From contig DGZR01000056.1 in NCBI GenBank assembly GCA_002397155.1, forward strand, positions 1 through 5,992: a stretch of 5,992 nt of DNA. Direction: 5' to 3'. Position numbers and translations under genes: made by a program. Each line of letters opens with the position of its first letter. Position 1 is the first letter of the stretch. Shown piece by piece: positions 5,161-5,992 of this stretch. Below the pieces are notes generated by a model that saw nothing but the letters and a program-made list of their open reading frames with translations, was not told where the DNA came from and did no database searches. This DNA is from Firmicutes bacterium UBA4975 (GTDB lineage Bacteria > Bacillota > Proteinivoracia > UBA4975).

Positions 5161-5174
5161 CGAACATGTGTTAG
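5161..5174 (+). promoter_or_regulatory. LexA (SOS) box-like sequence before ruvC
   Basis: CGAACATGTGTTAG fits the Bacillus-type LexA operator CGAACRNRYGTTYC at 12 of 14 positions; the deviations are the last two bases. It ends 11 nt before the ruvC ATG and overlaps the first bases of its Shine-Dalgarno. SOS control of ruv genes is known in bacteria. No clear promoter is visible beside it, so it could act as a roadblock to readthrough or be chance. Confidence 0.45.
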
Positions 5175-5185
5175 GGGGGATGCAC

Positions 5186-5677
5186 ATGAGAATCCTGGGA
5201 ATTGACCCCGGGCTGGCTATCGTCGGGTACGCCATAGTGGACAAGGAGGGCAATTCACTCTGGTCCAGAGATTACGGGTGCATCCGCACCGCGGCCGGCC
5301 TGCCCCTAGAAGAAAGACTGCTGACCATGTACCGGGAAGTCTGTACCTTGGTGGACCGCTGGCAGCCAGACTGGATGGCGGTGGAGCAGCTGTTTTTCAA
5401 CCGCAATGTCACCAACGCCTTTCACGTGGGACAGGCCCGGGGAGTCTGCCTGCTGGCGGCTGCCCAAGCTCAGTGCCCGGTGGCCGAATATACTCCCCTC
5501 CAGGTAAAACAGGCGGTGGTGGGCAATGGCCGGGCGGCCAAGAAACAAGTGGGTGCCATGGTCAAAGTCCTTTTGAGTTTACAACAAGTGCCCAAGCCCG
5601 ACGACGTGGCCGATGCCCTGGCGGTGGCCTTGTGCCACTGCAACCGGCCCGCCGTCCTGGCCGTGAGACGGGGGTAG
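5186..5677 (+). CDS. ruvC: Holliday junction resolvase RuvC
   Basis: From ATG 5186 the protein has 163 residues, normal for RuvC. It starts MRILGIDPGLAIVGYAIVD. The four acidic catalytic residues of the RNase H-like fold are present: D7, E67 (in VEQLFFNRN), D140 and D143 (in PDDVADALAVALCH). The segment YTPLQVKQAVVGNGRAAK (102-119) is also typical. RuvC dimers cut Holliday junctions symmetrically, working with RuvAB in recombination and repair. The start is chosen because AGGGGGG (5173-5179) is 6 nt upstream and the protein then begins exactly like other RuvCs. In-frame starts at 5168 (GTG) and 5180 (ATG) are too far up or too close to the site. ruvA follows after 7 nt. A LexA-box-like site precedes the gene. 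Confidence 0.96.
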   Translation: MRILGIDPGLAIVGYAIVDKEGNSLWSRDYGCIRTAAGLPLEERLLTMYREVCTLVDRWQPDWMAVEQLFFNRNVTNAFHVGQARGVCLLAAAQAQCPVAEYTPLQVKQAVVGNGRAAKKQVGAMVKVLLSLQQVPKPDDVADALAVALCHCNRPAVLAVRRG

Positions 5678-5684
5678 AAAGAGG

Positions 5685-5992
5685 ATGCTTTCCTTTATCG
5701 AAGGCCCGCCGGTAAGCGCGGGGGAAGACTACTTGGTTTTAGAAGCGGGGGGCCTGGGCTTCAGGATTTTTGTCCCCCCGGCGAAAATAAGCGCTTTGGC
5801 CGCCCAACCCTTGGTCAAGCTCCACATTCACATGGCCCTGCGGGAGGACAGCATTAGCTTGTACGGATTTACCAGCGCCGGTGAATTGGAGGCCTTTCGC
5901 CTGCTCCTGACGGTTACGGGAATCGGTCCCAGGTTGGGCCTGGCCCTTCTTTCTGCCTGGGAAGTGGACCAGTTAGCCCAAATCATCAGCCA
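5685..5992 (+). CDS. ruvA: Holliday junction branch migration protein RuvA, N-terminal part (runs off the window)
   Basis: An open frame from ATG 5685 to the window end gives 102 complete codons, about half of a normal RuvA. It begins MLSFIEG, the usual RuvA opening, and shows the OB-fold domain (1-62) ending in LHIHMALREDSISLYGF (46-62), a strongly conserved family segment. A helix-hairpin-helix motif follows, VTGIGPRLGLALLSA (77-91), which binds the DNA backbone. RuvA tetramers hold the four-way junction and recruit the RuvB motor. The purine run AAAGAGG touches the ATG with no spacer, so it cannot serve as a normal Shine-Dalgarno; a G-run at 5670-5674 or coupling to the ruvC stop 7 nt upstream probably drives initiation. 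The C-terminal RuvB-binding domain and probably ruvB lie beyond the window. Confidence 0.93.
   Translation, partial: MLSFIEGPPVSAGEDYLVLEAGGLGFRIFVPPAKISALAAQPLVKLHIHMALREDSISLYGFTSAGELEAFRLLLTVTGIGPRLGLALLSAWEVDQLAQIIS

Noticed and set aside
5278..5715. 145-residue + strand frame inside ruvC
   Set aside because: It is an out-of-frame, Gly/Arg/Pro-rich shadow of ruvC, which is certain from its catalytic residues.
1..5992. CRISPR arrays, tRNA or rRNA genes, insertion sequences, phage genes
   Set aside because: I looked for regular direct repeats, cloverleaf patterns, transposase or integrase motifs and target-site duplications and saw none.

Overview
The window looks like a stretch of chromosome from a GC-rich Firmicute of the class Clostridia in the broad sense (Moorella, Desulfotomaculum or Carboxydothermus-like). 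The evidence is strong purine Shine-Dalgarno sites, frequent GTG and TTG starts, sigma-A-type promoters with perfect TATAAT boxes, and the gene order yebC - bofC-like - ruvC - ruvA, which I know from such organisms. The bofC-like gene hints at an endospore former. The genus is inference.

Left part (1-1595). The window opens inside a + strand gene for a PrcB_C-domain protein that ends at 332. A 14-bp perfect inverted repeat starts in its stop codon. The right arm covers the Shine-Dalgarno and the first two bases of the start codon of a 43-residue, four-cysteine protein (381-512). A terminator at 518-547 closes this unit and may serve both strands. Facing it is a minus-strand gene for a divergent YchF-type P-loop NTPase (546-1595) with its own promoter.

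Middle part (1637-3643). Divergent promoters lie between the YchF-like gene and a two-gene operon. The first gene encodes a protein of the CofE (F420-0:gamma-glutamyl ligase) family. One base after its stop begins a 384-residue fusion of a DUF523/TudS-type domain (a [4Fe-4S] thiouracil-desulfurase family) to a complete ammonia-dependent NAD+ synthetase. An internal ribosome site could also give the NAD synthetase alone.

The gap at 3644-3836 is structured. It holds a TATAAT box, nested inverted repeats, a GNRA-capped terminator with nine Ts, and then a separate yebC promoter with an extended -10.

Right part (3837-5992). yebC (a translation factor or regulator family) is followed by a membrane-anchored BofC-like protein with two CxxC pairs, then ruvC and the start of ruvA, the Holliday-junction resolution genes. 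A LexA/SOS-box-like sequence lies just before the ruvC ribosome site. The window ends inside ruvA, with ruvB expected beyond.

Most of the window is housekeeping DNA. The parts most worth checking are the self-sequestering hairpin with its small Cys-rich gene, the TudS-NadE fusion, and the structured leader before yebC.
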